From: Pseudomonadota bacterium
Lineage (GTDB): Bacteria > Pseudomonadota > Alphaproteobacteria > Sphingomonadales > Sphingomonadaceae
Assembly: GCA_020160755.1 (NCBI GenBank)
Contig: JAIUPN010000005.1
Coordinates: 221,510-285,509, forward strand
Direction of reading: 5' to 3'
DNA length: 64,000 nucleotides
Part shown: positions 25,473 to 39,056 of the stretch, piece by piece
Layout of the letters: each line of letters opens with the position of its first letter
Position numbering within the stretch: the stretch's first letter is position 1
The notes under the pieces: generated by a model
Told to the model about the DNA's origin: nothing
The model's database searches: none
What the model saw: only the letters and a program-made list of their open reading frames with translations
Translations under genes and position numbers: made by a program

Positions 25473-26123
25473 CTACGCCGCCATCACGCGCGCGATCAGC
25501 CGCTCTTCCTTGGCGATCCACGGCGCCATGCTCGGCCGCGACAGAATCGCCTCGCTCCATGCCGCGATCTTCGGATGCACCGCCGCGTCGATGCACGCGC
25601 CGCAATGGCGGAAATTCATCAACGGCGAGGCGACCGCGAGGTCGGCGAGCGTCAGCCGGTCACCGACGAGGAACCCCGACGCCGGGATCGCACTTTCGAG
25701 ATAGGCGAGCAGCTTCGGTAGCTCCTCGCCCTCGGCCTGCGCCGCCGCCGCAAGGTCGCCTTCGCGGCCGAGGAATTTCGGCGCGACGATGCGGTTGAAG
25801 AATATCTTGCCACTGCACGCCGCGAACACCGTGTCGCCGAATTCTTCCCACCAGATCACCCGCCCGCGCTCCTGCGGGTCGGCGGGGATCAGCGCAGGCT
25901 CGGGATGCTTCGCCTCCAGATACTGGATGATCGCGCTCGAATCGGCGAGCAGGAAGCCGTCGTCGTCCATCGCGGGCATTTTGCCGAGCGGCGACGCAGC
26001 CTGAAACCCAGGGTCGGGATCACCGATCCCGACGCCCTTCAGCTCGAACTCGATTCCCTTTTCACCCAGATACCCAAGCAATTTCCGAACGAACGGTGAC
26101 ACCAGCGAGCCATAGACAATCAT
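25473..26123 (-). CDS. Glutathione S-transferase family protein
   Basis: The 216-residue protein has a thioredoxin-like N domain (MIVYGSLVSPFVRKLLGYLG, with Ser-Pro in the catalytic region) and the cis-Pro segment GKMPAMDDDGFLLADSSAII that binds glutathione. A helical C domain follows with DRLTLADLAVASPL. It should be cytoplasmic; the electrophilic substrate is unknown. The ATG at 26123 has GGGAGA upstream; a longer frame would add ~60 residues of poor composition. It is convergent with the PilZ-HTH gene, 9 bp apart. Confidence 0.88.
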   Translation of the reverse strand: MIVYGSLVSPFVRKLLGYLGEKGIEFELKGVGIGDPDPGFQAASPLGKMPAMDDDGFLLADSSAIIQYLEAKHPEPALIPADPQERGRVIWWEEFGDTVFAACSGKIFFNRIVAPKFLGREGDLAAAAQAEGEELPKLLAYLESAIPASGFLVGDRLTLADLAVASPLMNFRHCGACIDAAVHPKIAAWSEAILSRPSMAPWIAKEERLIARVMAA

Positions 26124-26293
26124 CGTGCATTCTCCCTTTGATCGGTGCAGCATAAGCGAAAGGTTGCGCATCGCAACCCGTCCGGCACCGTCGCGCCGCC
26201 GCGTGCGAAATGGGCTTGCCATCGACCGCGCACCATGGAACATCCGGCGACAGAGGGGGGCGCTGCTGCGGCAGCCATCAGGCAGGATAGATA

Positions 26294-27896
26294 ATGCGCC
26301 CTTCGTCATGGGCTGATCGGCTGTTGGCGCTGCTGGTCCGTTTCGTCGGGCTGGTCATCCTGCTTGCGACGATCGCTGCCGCCGCCGCCAGTTTCCTTTA
26401 CAACCAGTCCGGCGAGGCCGACCAGGCCGCGCAGGTCGCGGCGCAGGTCAACATGCGGCTGCGCGACCATGTCGCCGTGCTCGAAGGGGTGCGCGCGCTC
26501 TATCAGTCGGACAGCGCCGCAAGCGGTCCCGGCATCCGCGCCTATCTGGGCGCGCTCCAGCCGCAGGACCGCGCGCCCGGGATGGAGGGGGTCGGCATCG
26601 CCGCCGCGATGCGCGCCGCCACGCCCGCCGCGCTCGAAGCCAAGCTCCGCGAAAACTACGGCGAGGACATCAAGGTCTGGCCCGAAACCGACCAGCCGAT
26701 CGGCTTCGCGGTCGTCCTCGTCGAACCCTATACGCCGCGCCGCCATGTCGCGCTCGGTTTCGACATGTACAGCGAGCCGGTGCGGCGCGCGGCGATGCGC
26801 CGCGCCTGGCAGACGGGTCGACCGGCGGCAAGCGGCATCGTCCAGCTCGCTCAGGAAAGGGCGGAGAAGGTCAAGCAGCCCGGCTTTCTGATCTACCTCC
26901 CCGTCTATGCGCGGGCGCCCGCCGGATCCGACCCCGGCACCGTCGTCACGGCCGACGGTGTGCGCCCGATCGAAGCCTTCGTCTATGCGCCGTTCCGCAC
27001 CCACGACATGATGAACGCCGTCCTCGGGTCGCAGCTCAAGGGGATCGAAGGGCTCGAAGTCTATGCCGGCGAAGGGCCGTCGGCGCCGCTCGTCTTTCGC
27101 AAGGGCAAGATGGGGTGGGACGCGCACGAACAGAAATTACGCATCGCCGACCGCATCTGGACGATGCGGATTTCCTATGGCCACTTTTTCGAACGGCTCG
27201 GCCGTCCGCTGGGAATCTTCATTTTCGGCGTCGCTCTCGCCCTGCTCGCGACGCAGCTCCACCGCGTCCAGCGGCGACGCATCACCGCCTTTCAGGCACT
27301 CGCCGCGCAAAGGGCGCGCCATGCCGAGGATCGCGAGCTGATGATCGGCGAGATGGCGCACCGCATGAAAAATGCCTTCGCTCGCATCGGCGCACTCGCG
27401 CGCATCACGCTGCGCGAATCGACCAGCCTCGAAGAGTTCGAAGCCAAGTTCGACGGCCGGATGCGCGCACTGTCCGACGCCAAGCAGATGCTCGTCACCG
27501 GCGCGGTCGACAGCGTCGACCTGGGGCGGATTGTTCACCGCGAACTCGAAATCGCGGGCGTATCGGCCGAACAGCTTGCGGGGATCGCCGGCCCCGAAGT
27601 CCGCCTCGACGACGAGGGTGCACAGGCGCTGTCACTCGCGGTGCACGAATTCGTCACCAACAGCATCAAATATGGCGCGCTCGCGGGCAAAGGCCATCTC
27701 ACCGTCGGCTGGCGCCGCATCGATAGCGATATCGAGCTGAGCTGGACCGAAAGCGGCCTTGCCGAAACCCCGCACATCGACACCGAAAGCTTCGGCACCC
27801 AGTTCATCCGCACCCTGATCGAGCGGCAATTGAAGGGCAGCTGGCAGCGCAGCGCGGTTGACAACCGCCTCGCCATCGTCATTCGCTGGCCGGACA

Positions 27897-27913
<17 letters not shown>
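26294..27913 (+). CDS. CHASE-domain sensor histidine kinase of the HWE/HisKA_2 type
   Basis: The 539-residue product has a membrane segment at ~15-37 and a periplasmic CHASE domain at ~40-300 (IRAYLGALQPQDRAPGMEGV; GFDMYSEPVRRAAMRRAW). A second membrane segment (LGIFIFGVALALLATQL) is followed by a kinase core with His356 in MAHRMKNAFARIGALAR and an ATPase segment with LAVHEFVTNSIKYGALA. This H-box and the HE(F/L)xTNSxKYGA box are those of HWE-like kinases. No response regulator is adjacent. The last 17 bp overlap the 5-oxoprolinase gene, so the two are probably co-transcribed and the kinase may sense a related ligand. Confidence 0.9.
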
Positions 27914-31499
<3,586 letters not shown>

Positions 31500-31556
31500 T
31501 TTGGCGACAGCGCGGTCTACCCCACGCGGGGATGACGGGACGAAGGGATACCAGCC

Positions 31557-32240
31557 ATGCTCGTGCTGATCGGCATCCTGATCATCATCGCGGGCTTCCT
31601 GCTCCGCTTCAATCCGCTGCTCGTCATCATGGCCTCGGCGCTCGCCACCGGCCTTGCCGCGGGGCTCGACATCGCCGCGATCATCGCCGCCTTCGGCAAG
31701 GCGTTCAACGACACGCGTTATGTCTCGATCGTCTGGATCGTTCTCCCCGTCATCGGCCTGCTCGAAGCTTACGGACTGCAACAGCACGCGCGCAGCCTCA
31801 TCGACCGCATGAAGGGCGCAACGCTCGGGCGCCTGCTCACCTCCTACCTTCTGCTCCGTCAGGCGATGGCCGCGGTTGGCCTCACCTCGGTCGCCGGCCA
31901 TGCCCAGACCGTCCGCCCGCTCGTCGCGCCGATGGCCGAAGCCGCCGCCGAGGCGAAGAACGACGCGCTCACCGACGACCAGCGCGAAGAGGTCAAGGCC
32001 TTCTCCGCCGCGACCGACAATGTCGGCCTCTTCTTCGGCGAAGATATCTTCCTCGCGATCGGCTCGATCCTGCTGATGAAGGGCCTGCTCGAAGGCTATG
32101 GCTATGTCATCGAGCCGCTGCACTTCTCGCTGTGGGCGATTCCCACCGCGATCGCCGCCTTCATCATCCACGGTTTCCGCCTCCGCCGCCTCGAAAAACG
32201 GATGGCGCAAAAAACCCCGGGACAGGAGGCGAGCGCATGA
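31557..32240 (+). CDS. DUF969 family membrane protein
   Basis: The 227-residue protein has about five or six hydrophobic helices (LVLIGILIIIAGFLLRF at the N-terminus; VSIVWIVLPVIGLLEAYGL; FSLWAIPTAIAAFIIHGF). A conserved-looking loop DNVGLFFGEDIFLAIGSIL lies between helices. I recognise it as DUF969. Its partner DUF979 follows with a 4-bp ATGA overlap. From memory, the pair often occurs beside pyroglutamyl peptidase genes, which makes uptake or export of 5-oxoproline or its peptides a reasonable guess here. No biochemical role can be read directly. Confidence 0.8.
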   Translation: MLVLIGILIIIAGFLLRFNPLLVIMASALATGLAAGLDIAAIIAAFGKAFNDTRYVSIVWIVLPVIGLLEAYGLQQHARSLIDRMKGATLGRLLTSYLLLRQAMAAVGLTSVAGHAQTVRPLVAPMAEAAAEAKNDALTDDQREEVKAFSAATDNVGLFFGEDIFLAIGSILLMKGLLEGYGYVIEPLHFSLWAIPTAIAAFIIHGFRLRRLEKRMAQKTPGQEASA

Positions 32241-33175
32241 TCACGCTCGGTTTCGTCTATGTCCTCACGGGCCTCACCTTCGCGCTTTTTGCCGCACTCG
32301 GCGTCGCCGACCGCAGCAACCCGAAGCGTTTCGGCAACGCCGCCTTCTGGGCGCTGCTCGCGCTCTCGATGCTCGGCGGCGACTGGCTCGGCGACTTCGG
32401 CAATGGCCTGCTCGTCCTCGCTCTCGTCGCGATCGCGGGCACGGGCCAGATCGGCCGCGCGCCGGGCGGCGATGTGCCCGCCGAAGAACAAGCGGCGCAC
32501 GCTGCGCGCCACGGCCCCTTTCTTCTCCTCGTCGCGCTCATCATCCCCGCGGTTGCGCTTGCCGGCACCTTCCTTTTCAAATGGGTGCCCGGTCTTGCCG
32601 ATCCGAAGCAGGCGACCCTCATCTCGCTCGCGCTCGGCGTGCTCATCGCGCTTGGGGTCGGCATGGCACGCCTCAAGCCCCCGCTTCTGCTGCCCGCGCA
32701 GCAGGGCCGCCGCCTGCTCGATGCGGTCGGCTGGGCCGCGATCCTGCCGCAGATGCTCGCCAGCCTCGGTGCGGTCTTTGCCCTCGCGGGCGTCGGCGAG
32801 GTCGTCGGCGACCTGATCGGGACCGCGATCCCGCACGGCAGCCTGTTCGGCGCGGTGCTCGCCTACGGGCTCGGCATGGCGTTTTTCACCATGGTGATGG
32901 GCAACGCCTTCGCCGCCTTTCCGGTCATGCTCGCGGCGGTCGGCATGCCGTTGCTCGTCATGCAATATGAAGGCGACCCCGCGGTCGTCGCCGCGATCGG
33001 GATGCTTGCGGGCTTCTGCGGCACGTTGATGACCCCGATGGCGGCGAACTTCAACCTTGTCCCCGCCGCGCTGCTCGAACTCAAAAACCCCTATGGCGTG
33101 ATCAAGGCGCAGATCGGCACCGCGCTGCCTTTGCTCGCGGTGAACATCGTCTTCATCTGGCTCTTTGCGTTCTGA
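32237..33175 (+). CDS. DUF979 family membrane protein
   Basis: The 312-residue protein has roughly nine or ten hydrophobic segments and carries the DUF979-like stretches PQMLASLGAVFALAGVGEVV, AFFTMVMGNAFAAFPVMLAA and LMTPMAANFNLVPAALLELK. The intramembrane Asn/Pro-rich motifs look like a transporter translocation path. AGGAGG lies just upstream of the ATG, which overlaps the DUF969 stop. It probably forms one transporter with DUF969, working with the oxoprolinase upstream. Function is inferred from context only. Confidence 0.8.
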   Translation: MITLGFVYVLTGLTFALFAALGVADRSNPKRFGNAAFWALLALSMLGGDWLGDFGNGLLVLALVAIAGTGQIGRAPGGDVPAEEQAAHAARHGPFLLLVALIIPAVALAGTFLFKWVPGLADPKQATLISLALGVLIALGVGMARLKPPLLLPAQQGRRLLDAVGWAAILPQMLASLGAVFALAGVGEVVGDLIGTAIPHGSLFGAVLAYGLGMAFFTMVMGNAFAAFPVMLAAVGMPLLVMQYEGDPAVVAAIGMLAGFCGTLMTPMAANFNLVPAALLELKNPYGVIKAQIGTALPLLAVNIVFIWLFAF

Positions 33176-33176
33176 C

Positions 33177-34175
33177 ATGACCCATCTCACCCCCGATCAC
33201 GCGACCCGCTTCGCGACCGCCACCCTCTCGCATCTCGGCCGCGAATATCCGTACAAGATGGACCTTGTCCTGAACGGTCCCGAGGATGCCAGGCCCCCGC
33301 GCGAACACCACCCCATCTTCCACGGCAGCTTCGACTGGCATAGCTGCGTCCACGGCTGGTGGCAGATCCTCCGCCTCGCACGCCGCTTCCCCGGCCTCCC
33401 CATCGCTGCCGAGATCCGCGCACGTGCCGACACGATGCTCGTCCCCGAAAAGGTCGCGGGCGAGCTGGCTTTTCTCGACCGCCCGATGTCGGCCGGTTTC
33501 GAACGCCCTTATGGCTGGGCGTGGCTGCTCGCGCTCCACGCCGAAGCCGAACGCCATAACACCTCCTGGGCGGCCGCGCTCGAACCGCTCGCCGCCGCCT
33601 TCGCCGCGCGCTTCCACGCCTTTCTGCCGAAGATGACTTACCCGCTGCGCGTCGGCACCCATTTCAACATCAGCTTCGCGCTCACACTGACACATCACTG
33701 GGCGATGCACCGCGACGGGGACTTGCTGCTGCTCATCGAACAAAAGGCACTCGATTGGTTCCGGTATGATCGAAACTGTCAGGCCTGGGAGCCGGGCGGC
33801 GACGAGTTCCTTTCCCCTGCGCTCTGCGAAGCGATGTTGATGAGCCATGTTCTCGGCCGGAACGACTTCATTGACTGGTTCGGCAATTTTTTTCCGGAAG
33901 CCGATTGCGCACGTCCCGGCCAACTCTTCGAGCCCGCGTTTGTATCGGACCGTAGTGACGGAAAGATCGCCCATCTCGATGGCCTGAATCTCAGCCGTGC
34001 TTGGTGCTGGCGGCGGATCGCCGACAGGCTTGGCCCAAATCCAATGACGCCGCTTTTGGAAGACACGATAGATCGCCATCTCGCCGCCGCGCTCCCACAC
34101 GTTACCGGCGACTATATGGGCGAACATTGGCTCGCGAGCTTCGCCTTGCTGGCGTTGGACGGCCTCGCCGATTGA
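33177..34175 (+). CDS. DUF2891 family protein
   Basis: The 332-residue product starts one base after the DUF979 stop. It has no signal peptide or membrane segment and is rich in His, Trp and Arg, with HHPIFHGSFDWHSCVHGWW near residue 45 and GTHFNISFALTLTHHWA near residue 165. The clustered His/Asp/Trp residues suggest a catalytic pocket of (alpha/alpha)-barrel type, but no activity is known to me. The DNA from about 33735 to the end uses clearly less GC-biased codons than the first half, which hints at recombination within the gene. Confidence 0.8.
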   Translation: MTHLTPDHATRFATATLSHLGREYPYKMDLVLNGPEDARPPREHHPIFHGSFDWHSCVHGWWQILRLARRFPGLPIAAEIRARADTMLVPEKVAGELAFLDRPMSAGFERPYGWAWLLALHAEAERHNTSWAAALEPLAAAFAARFHAFLPKMTYPLRVGTHFNISFALTLTHHWAMHRDGDLLLLIEQKALDWFRYDRNCQAWEPGGDEFLSPALCEAMLMSHVLGRNDFIDWFGNFFPEADCARPGQLFEPAFVSDRSDGKIAHLDGLNLSRAWCWRRIADRLGPNPMTPLLEDTIDRHLAAALPHVTGDYMGEHWLASFALLALDGLAD

Positions 34176-34223
34176 CAAGCCCCGCCCTCGCGGCGAGAGA
34201 CGGCGCGAGGGGGAGAGGCCAAG

Positions 34224-35240
34224 GTGAACGGAAAGATGCTGCGTCCCACATCGTTCGACGTTGCCGAGCGCGCCGGCGTGTCGCAATCGACCGTGTCGCG
34301 TGCGCTCAGGAACAGCCCCGGCGTCAATGCCGAAACGCGCGCGCGCGTTTCGGCTGCGGCGCGCGAACTGGGCTATGTCGTCGACCGCCACGCCTCGTCG
34401 CTTCGCCTGAAAAGCAGCGAGACGATCGCGCTCGTCACCATCTGCCGCCCCGGCGAGGACCGCAGCGCGATCAACCCTTTCTATTTCGCGCTGCTCGGCA
34501 GCATCGCCGCCGCGACCTCGGCGCGCGGGTTCAACCTGCTCGTCTCGTTCCAGGAAAATCCCGACAATTTCCGCGCCGATTTCGTCGCCTCGGGGCTTGC
34601 CGACGCGATGATCGTCATCGGCACGACCAGCAACCGCGACGCATGGAAATATTTCGCCGATGCGCAGGCGTCCGGGCTCGATTTCGTCTGCTGGGGCAGC
34701 CCGGGCAGCCCGTTCCACTGGATGCGCAGCGAAAATGACATCGGCGGCCAGCTCGCCGCCGAACATTTCGTGCGGGACGGCCGCCGCCATATCGCCTTCG
34801 TCGGGCCACAGCAGTCGCCGCAGCGCCAGTTTGACGAGCGCCGCGACGGTTTTTCCGCAGCACTCGCCGCACATGGCCTGACCGCGGTGGTTGCCGAGCC
34901 GCCCGCCGCCGCCGACCGCCACGCGCAAGGCGTCGCCGCGGTCCATGCCCTGCTCGCAGCGCACCCCGAAACCGACGCGATTTTCGCGGCGAGCGACATG
35001 CTCGCCCTCGGCGTATTGCAGGGGCTCAAGGACGCCGGGCGCCGCGTGCCGCAGGATGTCGCTCTCATCGGTTTCGACGGCATCCGCGCCGGCACGCTCG
35101 CCGATCCCGCGCTCACCACGCTCGAACCCGACCTCGACGCCGCGGGCGAGGCGCTCGTTGCGATGGCGCTCGAAGATGACGAACGCACGCGCAGCGGAAC
35201 GCGCATCCCCGTCCACCTCGTCGTGCGCGGCACCGCCTGA
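34224..35240 (+). CDS. LacI family transcriptional regulator
   Basis: The 338-residue protein has the LacI headpiece (TSFDVAERAGVSQSTVSRAL, then a hinge helix region) and a periplasmic-binding-protein-like core (~60-335: DAMIVIGTTSNRD, HIAFVGPQQSPQRQFDERRDG, TDAIFAASDMLALGVLQGL, VALIGFDGI). The ligand is not known. It follows the DUF2891 gene by 48 bp on the same strand and may control the oxoprolinase cluster. The start is either GTG 34224, preceded by GGGAGAGG, or ATG 34236; the HTH is intact either way. Confidence 0.88.
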   Translation: MNGKMLRPTSFDVAERAGVSQSTVSRALRNSPGVNAETRARVSAAARELGYVVDRHASSLRLKSSETIALVTICRPGEDRSAINPFYFALLGSIAAATSARGFNLLVSFQENPDNFRADFVASGLADAMIVIGTTSNRDAWKYFADAQASGLDFVCWGSPGSPFHWMRSENDIGGQLAAEHFVRDGRRHIAFVGPQQSPQRQFDERRDGFSAALAAHGLTAVVAEPPAAADRHAQGVAAVHALLAAHPETDAIFAASDMLALGVLQGLKDAGRRVPQDVALIGFDGIRAGTLADPALTTLEPDLDAAGEALVAMALEDDERTRSGTRIPVHLVVRGTA

Positions 35241-35242
35241 CG

Positions 35243-35284
35243 CTCGATGCTCGACGCTCGACGCTCGACGCTCGACGCTCGACG
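35243..35284. repeat. 7-bp tandem repeat (CTCGACG)
   Basis: Six consecutive 7-mers lie just after the LacI-family stop codon: the first reads CTCGATG and the next five are perfect CTCGACG. The array ends at 35284. Length variation by slippage is likely. Confidence 0.9.
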
Positions 35285-35348
35285 CGTTACCGTGACTTAA
35301 CTCCCCGAAAAGTAACAGGTCGTTATCTATGCACTGCTACCCATCGGG

Positions 35349-36551
35349 ATGGGGGCAGAAAGCGGTAGTGTGAACGGTCAATTTTTCATTTCGCTGCTCA
35401 ATCCGGGCATCGGCCTGCTGTTCGCAATCGCCTTTTTCCTGCTCTGGCTGAACCGCCGTGAACGCTATGTCGCCTATGCCGCAGGCGCCTATACCGCGTC
35501 GGCGCTCGCCTTCCTGATCCAGGACGTCGGCCCCGTGCTCCCGATGGAATTGCAGCGCCTGCCCGCCAATCTCGGCTTCCTCGCAACCGGGGTTCTGTTC
35601 GCTGCGGCGATCATCAAGCGCTACGACCTGCCCATACCCTGGCGCGCGATGGGCGTGACGGTCGCGGTGTCGATCACCGTCTTTCTCTGGTTCCTCATCG
35701 GCCAGCCGGATATCGCCGCGCGCATCCTGTCGGTCAGCGTCGGCGCGGGCATCATCGCTGCAATGATCGTGCGCTCGCTCTGGCCGATCGACAAACCCTA
35801 TCTCATCGATCGCGTGCTCTTCTGGGTCGCCGCGCTCTCGGCGCTGAACCTCATCATCCGCCCCGTCGTGCTCCTCTCGCTTGTCGGCGGCTTCGACAAT
35901 TATGTCGGCTTCCAGCAGTCGGTGTACTGGACCACCGTCCAGTTCAGTCAGGCGATGGTCTCGATCGTTGCCGCCATCAGCCTGATGGTTGCGGTCGCGA
36001 TCGATCAGATCAACGAACTGCGCCGTCAGGTCGACGACGATAACCTGTCGGGCCTGCTCAACCGCCGCGGGTTCGAGACGCAGGCCAACACCGCGCTGCG
36101 CCGCTGCATCGACGAGGATTGCCCCGTCGCGCTGATGATCGCCGACCTCGACCATTTCAAGTCGATCAACGACAATCACGGTCACGCGGTCGGCGACGCG
36201 ATCATCGCGGCGTTCGGCGCACACGTCCGCCTGATCGGCCCGCCGGGAATGATTGCGGGCCGCATCGGCGGCGAGGAATTCGCGCTGCTCGTCCCCGGCG
36301 CGGGGATCGAGGCCGCACGCCGGCTCGCCGAAGCGGTTCGCAAGGGGCTCGCCGCGGCGTGCGCCGACCGCATCCCGGCCAGACTGTGTCCGACGACGAG
36401 CATCGGTATCGCGATCGGCGCGCCCGGAACCAGCCTCTCGGCGCTCATGGCCGATGCCGATCAGGCGCTCTATGAAGCGAAGCGAACGGGGCGCAACCGC
36501 GTGCGCGCCTTCACCCCCAAACCCGTCCGTCTTGCCGCGAACGGCGGCTGA
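35349..36551 (+). CDS. Membrane-bound diguanylate cyclase (GGDEF)
   Basis: The 400-residue protein has six or seven transmembrane helices over residues ~10-225, a short coiled linker (INELRRQVDDDNLSGLLNRR) and a GGDEF domain with GGEEF at 307-311 and the substrate motif DLDHFKSINDNHGH. The active-site glutamates are intact, so c-di-GMP synthesis is expected. The product-inhibition RxxD site five residues before GGEEF is absent (PPGM instead). An in-frame GTG at 35370 is an alternative start. It is followed 115 bp later by a second c-di-GMP gene. Confidence 0.9.
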   Translation: MGAESGSVNGQFFISLLNPGIGLLFAIAFFLLWLNRRERYVAYAAGAYTASALAFLIQDVGPVLPMELQRLPANLGFLATGVLFAAAIIKRYDLPIPWRAMGVTVAVSITVFLWFLIGQPDIAARILSVSVGAGIIAAMIVRSLWPIDKPYLIDRVLFWVAALSALNLIIRPVVLLSLVGGFDNYVGFQQSVYWTTVQFSQAMVSIVAAISLMVAVAIDQINELRRQVDDDNLSGLLNRRGFETQANTALRRCIDEDCPVALMIADLDHFKSINDNHGHAVGDAIIAAFGAHVRLIGPPGMIAGRIGGEEFALLVPGAGIEAARRLAEAVRKGLAAACADRIPARLCPTTSIGIAIGAPGTSLSALMADADQALYEAKRTGRNRVRAFTPKPVRLAANGG

Positions 36552-36666
36552 TCTTTTAAAGTCAAGTATAACAAGGGGCTGACAGAAAATAGTATCGACC
36601 GACCTTAAATAAGATAATCTTCACCCGTTCCCGATAGGAAGCAATGTGGGGACCAGGGGGATTATT

Positions 36667-39003
36667 ATGTTCAGTGTCCTCGAATGCGTTGTCTATCAGC
36701 ATGACCTGCGGCTGGTCCTGGTTGCCGCGCTTGTCTGCATCCTCGGCAACATCTGCCTGTTCATCATCCTCAACCGGTCGACATTCTGCGTCGACACGCG
36801 CCGCCGGCACTGGCTCGTCGTCGCGGCGATTGCGCAGGGCGTAGGGGTCTGGGCCACGCATTTTGTCGCGATGCTCGCCTATCGCGGATCGATGCCGATC
36901 CGCTTCGATGCCAGCCTCACCATCTCGTCGGTCGCGATCGCGATCGGATTCTTCTGGGCCGCCTTCCGCTGGCTCGGCGCAGCGCCGACGGCACGCGATT
37001 GCGTGATTTCGGGCGCCGGCGCGGCGATCGGGGTCGCGGCGATGCACTTCACCGGCATGGCCTCGATCATCGCCCCGGCACGCGTCACCTACGATGCCGT
37101 GCCGATCCTCGTCTCGGCCGCGCTGTCATGGGCGTGCTTTTCGGGCGCGCTCCTCGTCTTTTCAAGGGCGTCGGGGTGGCGCAGGATCGCCGTACCCGCC
37201 GCCTTGTCGGTGCTCGCGATCGTCGCCCTGCATTTCACCGCGATGTCGGCGACCACGCTCGTTCCCGACCCGACGCGCGGCGCCGATCTCGCCGGATATG
37301 CCAGCCGCGACTGGCTGGTGCCGGCGATCGTGTTCGCCAATTTCGCGCTCATTGCGCTGGCAGTCACCGGCTCGCTCGTCGACCGCTGGCTCACCGACGC
37401 GCACGGCCTCGCCGAAGCGACGCTCGAAGCGCTGGCGATCACGCACGACGGCCGGATCGTCGAGGTCAACGGCCAGCTTTGCGAACTCGCCGGAGTCAGC
37501 AGCGGCGCCTTGCTCGGCAGCGCGCCGGGCGACTGGTTCGCCGCAATCGACGGCGGGGCCTTTGATATTCCCGACGGCTATTCGGCCGAGGCGCGGCTGC
37601 GGAACAGCCCCGACGAGGACCAGATCCTCGAAATCGCGACGCGGACGATCGAATATCGCGGCCGCAGCTGTCAGGTGATCGCGATCCGCGACCTGTCCGA
37701 TCGCAAGCGCGCGCAGCGCGCGATCGAGCATCTGGCCTCGCACGACCCGCTGACCGACCTCTCCAACCGCGCGCATTTCATCCACGCGCTCGACGCGGCG
37801 ATCGAGGCGAAGCAACCCTTCGGGCTGCTCGCGCTCGACCTCGACCGGTTCAAGGCGGTGAACGATATTTTCGGCCACGGCGCCGGCGACGAGATATTGT
37901 GCCGGATCGCGGACATTCTGCGCGCATCGGTACGCGGCGACGACCTCGTCGCGCGCATCGGCGGCGACGAATTCCTGATCATCCAGACGGCGGTTTCCAG
38001 CCCCGACGATACGCGCAAGCTCGCCAGCCGCATCCTCGAAAATGTCGCGATCGACATGGACGTCGCGCACGATCCGATGGCGGTCGGGGTCAGCATCGGC
38101 GTGTCGCTGTTCCCGCAGGACGGCGACAATGCCGAAACGCTCCAGCGCAACGCCGACACCGCGCTCTACCGCGCCAAGAACAACGGCCGCGGCCATGCCG
38201 CCTTCTTCGACCAGGAAATGGACGAGATCGCGCGCGAACGCCGCGCGCTCGAACATGACCTGCGCCACGCCATCGGGCGCGGCGAGCTCTACCTCGTCTT
38301 CCAGCCGCTCGTCGCGACCGCGTTCGGATCGGTCGTCGGCTATGAGGCGCTGCTGCGCTGGGAGCATCCCGAACGCGGCGATATCCCGCCCGATGATTTC
38401 GTCCCCGTCGCCGAAGAGATCGGCGCGATCCTCCCGATCGGCGAGTGGGTGCTGCGCGAGGCGTGCATGGTCGCCGCGGCATGGCCCGACAATGTCTCGA
38501 TCGCGGTCAATGTGTCGACGATCCAGTTCCAGGTTCCCAACCTGCCCGCGATCGTCCGCGACGCGCTGGAGCAGTCGGGGCTCGATGCGCGCCGGCTCGA
38601 GCTCGAGATCACCGAGACCGCCTTCATCCGCAACCGGCAGGCGGCGCTCAAGATCCTGCACGAAATCCGCGCGATGGGCGTGCGCATCGCGATGGACGAT
38701 TTCGGCACCGGCTATTCGTCGCTGAGCAACCTCAAGGCGTTTCCGTTCGACAAGATCAAGATCGACAAGAGCTTCGTCAGCTCGTTCAACGACGATGATG
38801 CGGCGCGCTCGATCGTGCGCGCGATCGTCGGGCTGGGGCGCAGCTTCAACATGCCGATCGTCGCCGAAGGCGTCGAGACCGCGGAACAGCGCCAGATGCT
38901 GCTCGACGAGGGATGCCCGCAGGCGCAGGGCTATTTCTTCGGCTATCCCGCGGGCGATCCCTATGCCGCCGAAGCGCCGCGCGAGGCGCGCTCGGACGGC
39001 TGA
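36667..39003 (+). CDS. MHYT-GGDEF-EAL protein (bifunctional c-di-GMP enzyme)
   Basis: The 778-residue protein begins with an MHYT membrane sensor (~10-240) of seven helices, with motifs ATHFVAM, MHFTGM and LHFTAM that may bind a metal and sense a diatomic gas. A PAS-like segment follows. The GGDEF domain has GGDEF at 432-436 and an RGDD inhibition site nine residues earlier. The EAL domain has YEALLRW (Glu560), [10 protein letters not shown] and IVAEGVET. Both catalytic sites look intact, so it could make or degrade c-di-GMP. The ATG at 36667 has AGGGGG upstream. Confidence 0.92.
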   Translation: MFSVLECVVYQHDLRLVLVAALVCILGNICLFIILNRSTFCVDTRRRHWLVVAAIAQGVGVWATHFVAMLAYRGSMPIRFDASLTISSVAIAIGFFWAAFRWLGAAPTARDCVISGAGAAIGVAAMHFTGMASIIAPARVTYDAVPILVSAALSWACFSGALLVFSRASGWRRIAVPAALSVLAIVALHFTAMSATTLVPDPTRGADLAGYASRDWLVPAIVFANFALIALAVTGSLVDRWLTDAHGLAEATLEALAITHDGRIVEVNGQLCELAGVSSGALLGSAPGDWFAAIDGGAFDIPDGYSAEARLRNSPDEDQILEIATRTIEYRGRSCQVIAIRDLSDRKRAQRAIEHLASHDPLTDLSNRAHFIHALDAAIEAKQPFGLLALDLDRFKAVNDIFGHGAGDEILCRIADILRASVRGDDLVARIGGDEFLIIQTAVSSPDDTRKLASRILENVAIDMDVAHDPMAVGVSIGVSLFPQDGDNAETLQRNADTALYRAKNNGRGHAAFFDQEMDEIARERRALEHDLRHAIGRGELYLVFQPLVATAFGSVVGYEALLRWEHPERGDIPPDDFVPVAEEIGAILPIGEWVLREACMVAAAWPDNVSIAVNVSTIQFQVPNLPAIVRDALEQSGLDARRLELEITETAFIRNRQAALKILHEIRAMGVRIAMDDFGTGYSSLSNLKAFPFDKIKIDKSFVSSFNDDDAARSIVRAIVGLGRSFNMPIVAEGVETAEQRQMLLDEGCPQAQGYFFGYPAGDPYAAEAPREARSDG

Positions 39004-39056
39004 GCCCTCGCAGCGGCGGGCGCGGCGTCGCCGGACAGAGGCACGCCGGGGATGTC

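Noticed and set aside
35243..35284. Possible CRISPR or origin-type iteron array
   Set aside because: The unit is only 7 bp with no spacers, and no cas or replication gene is nearby.
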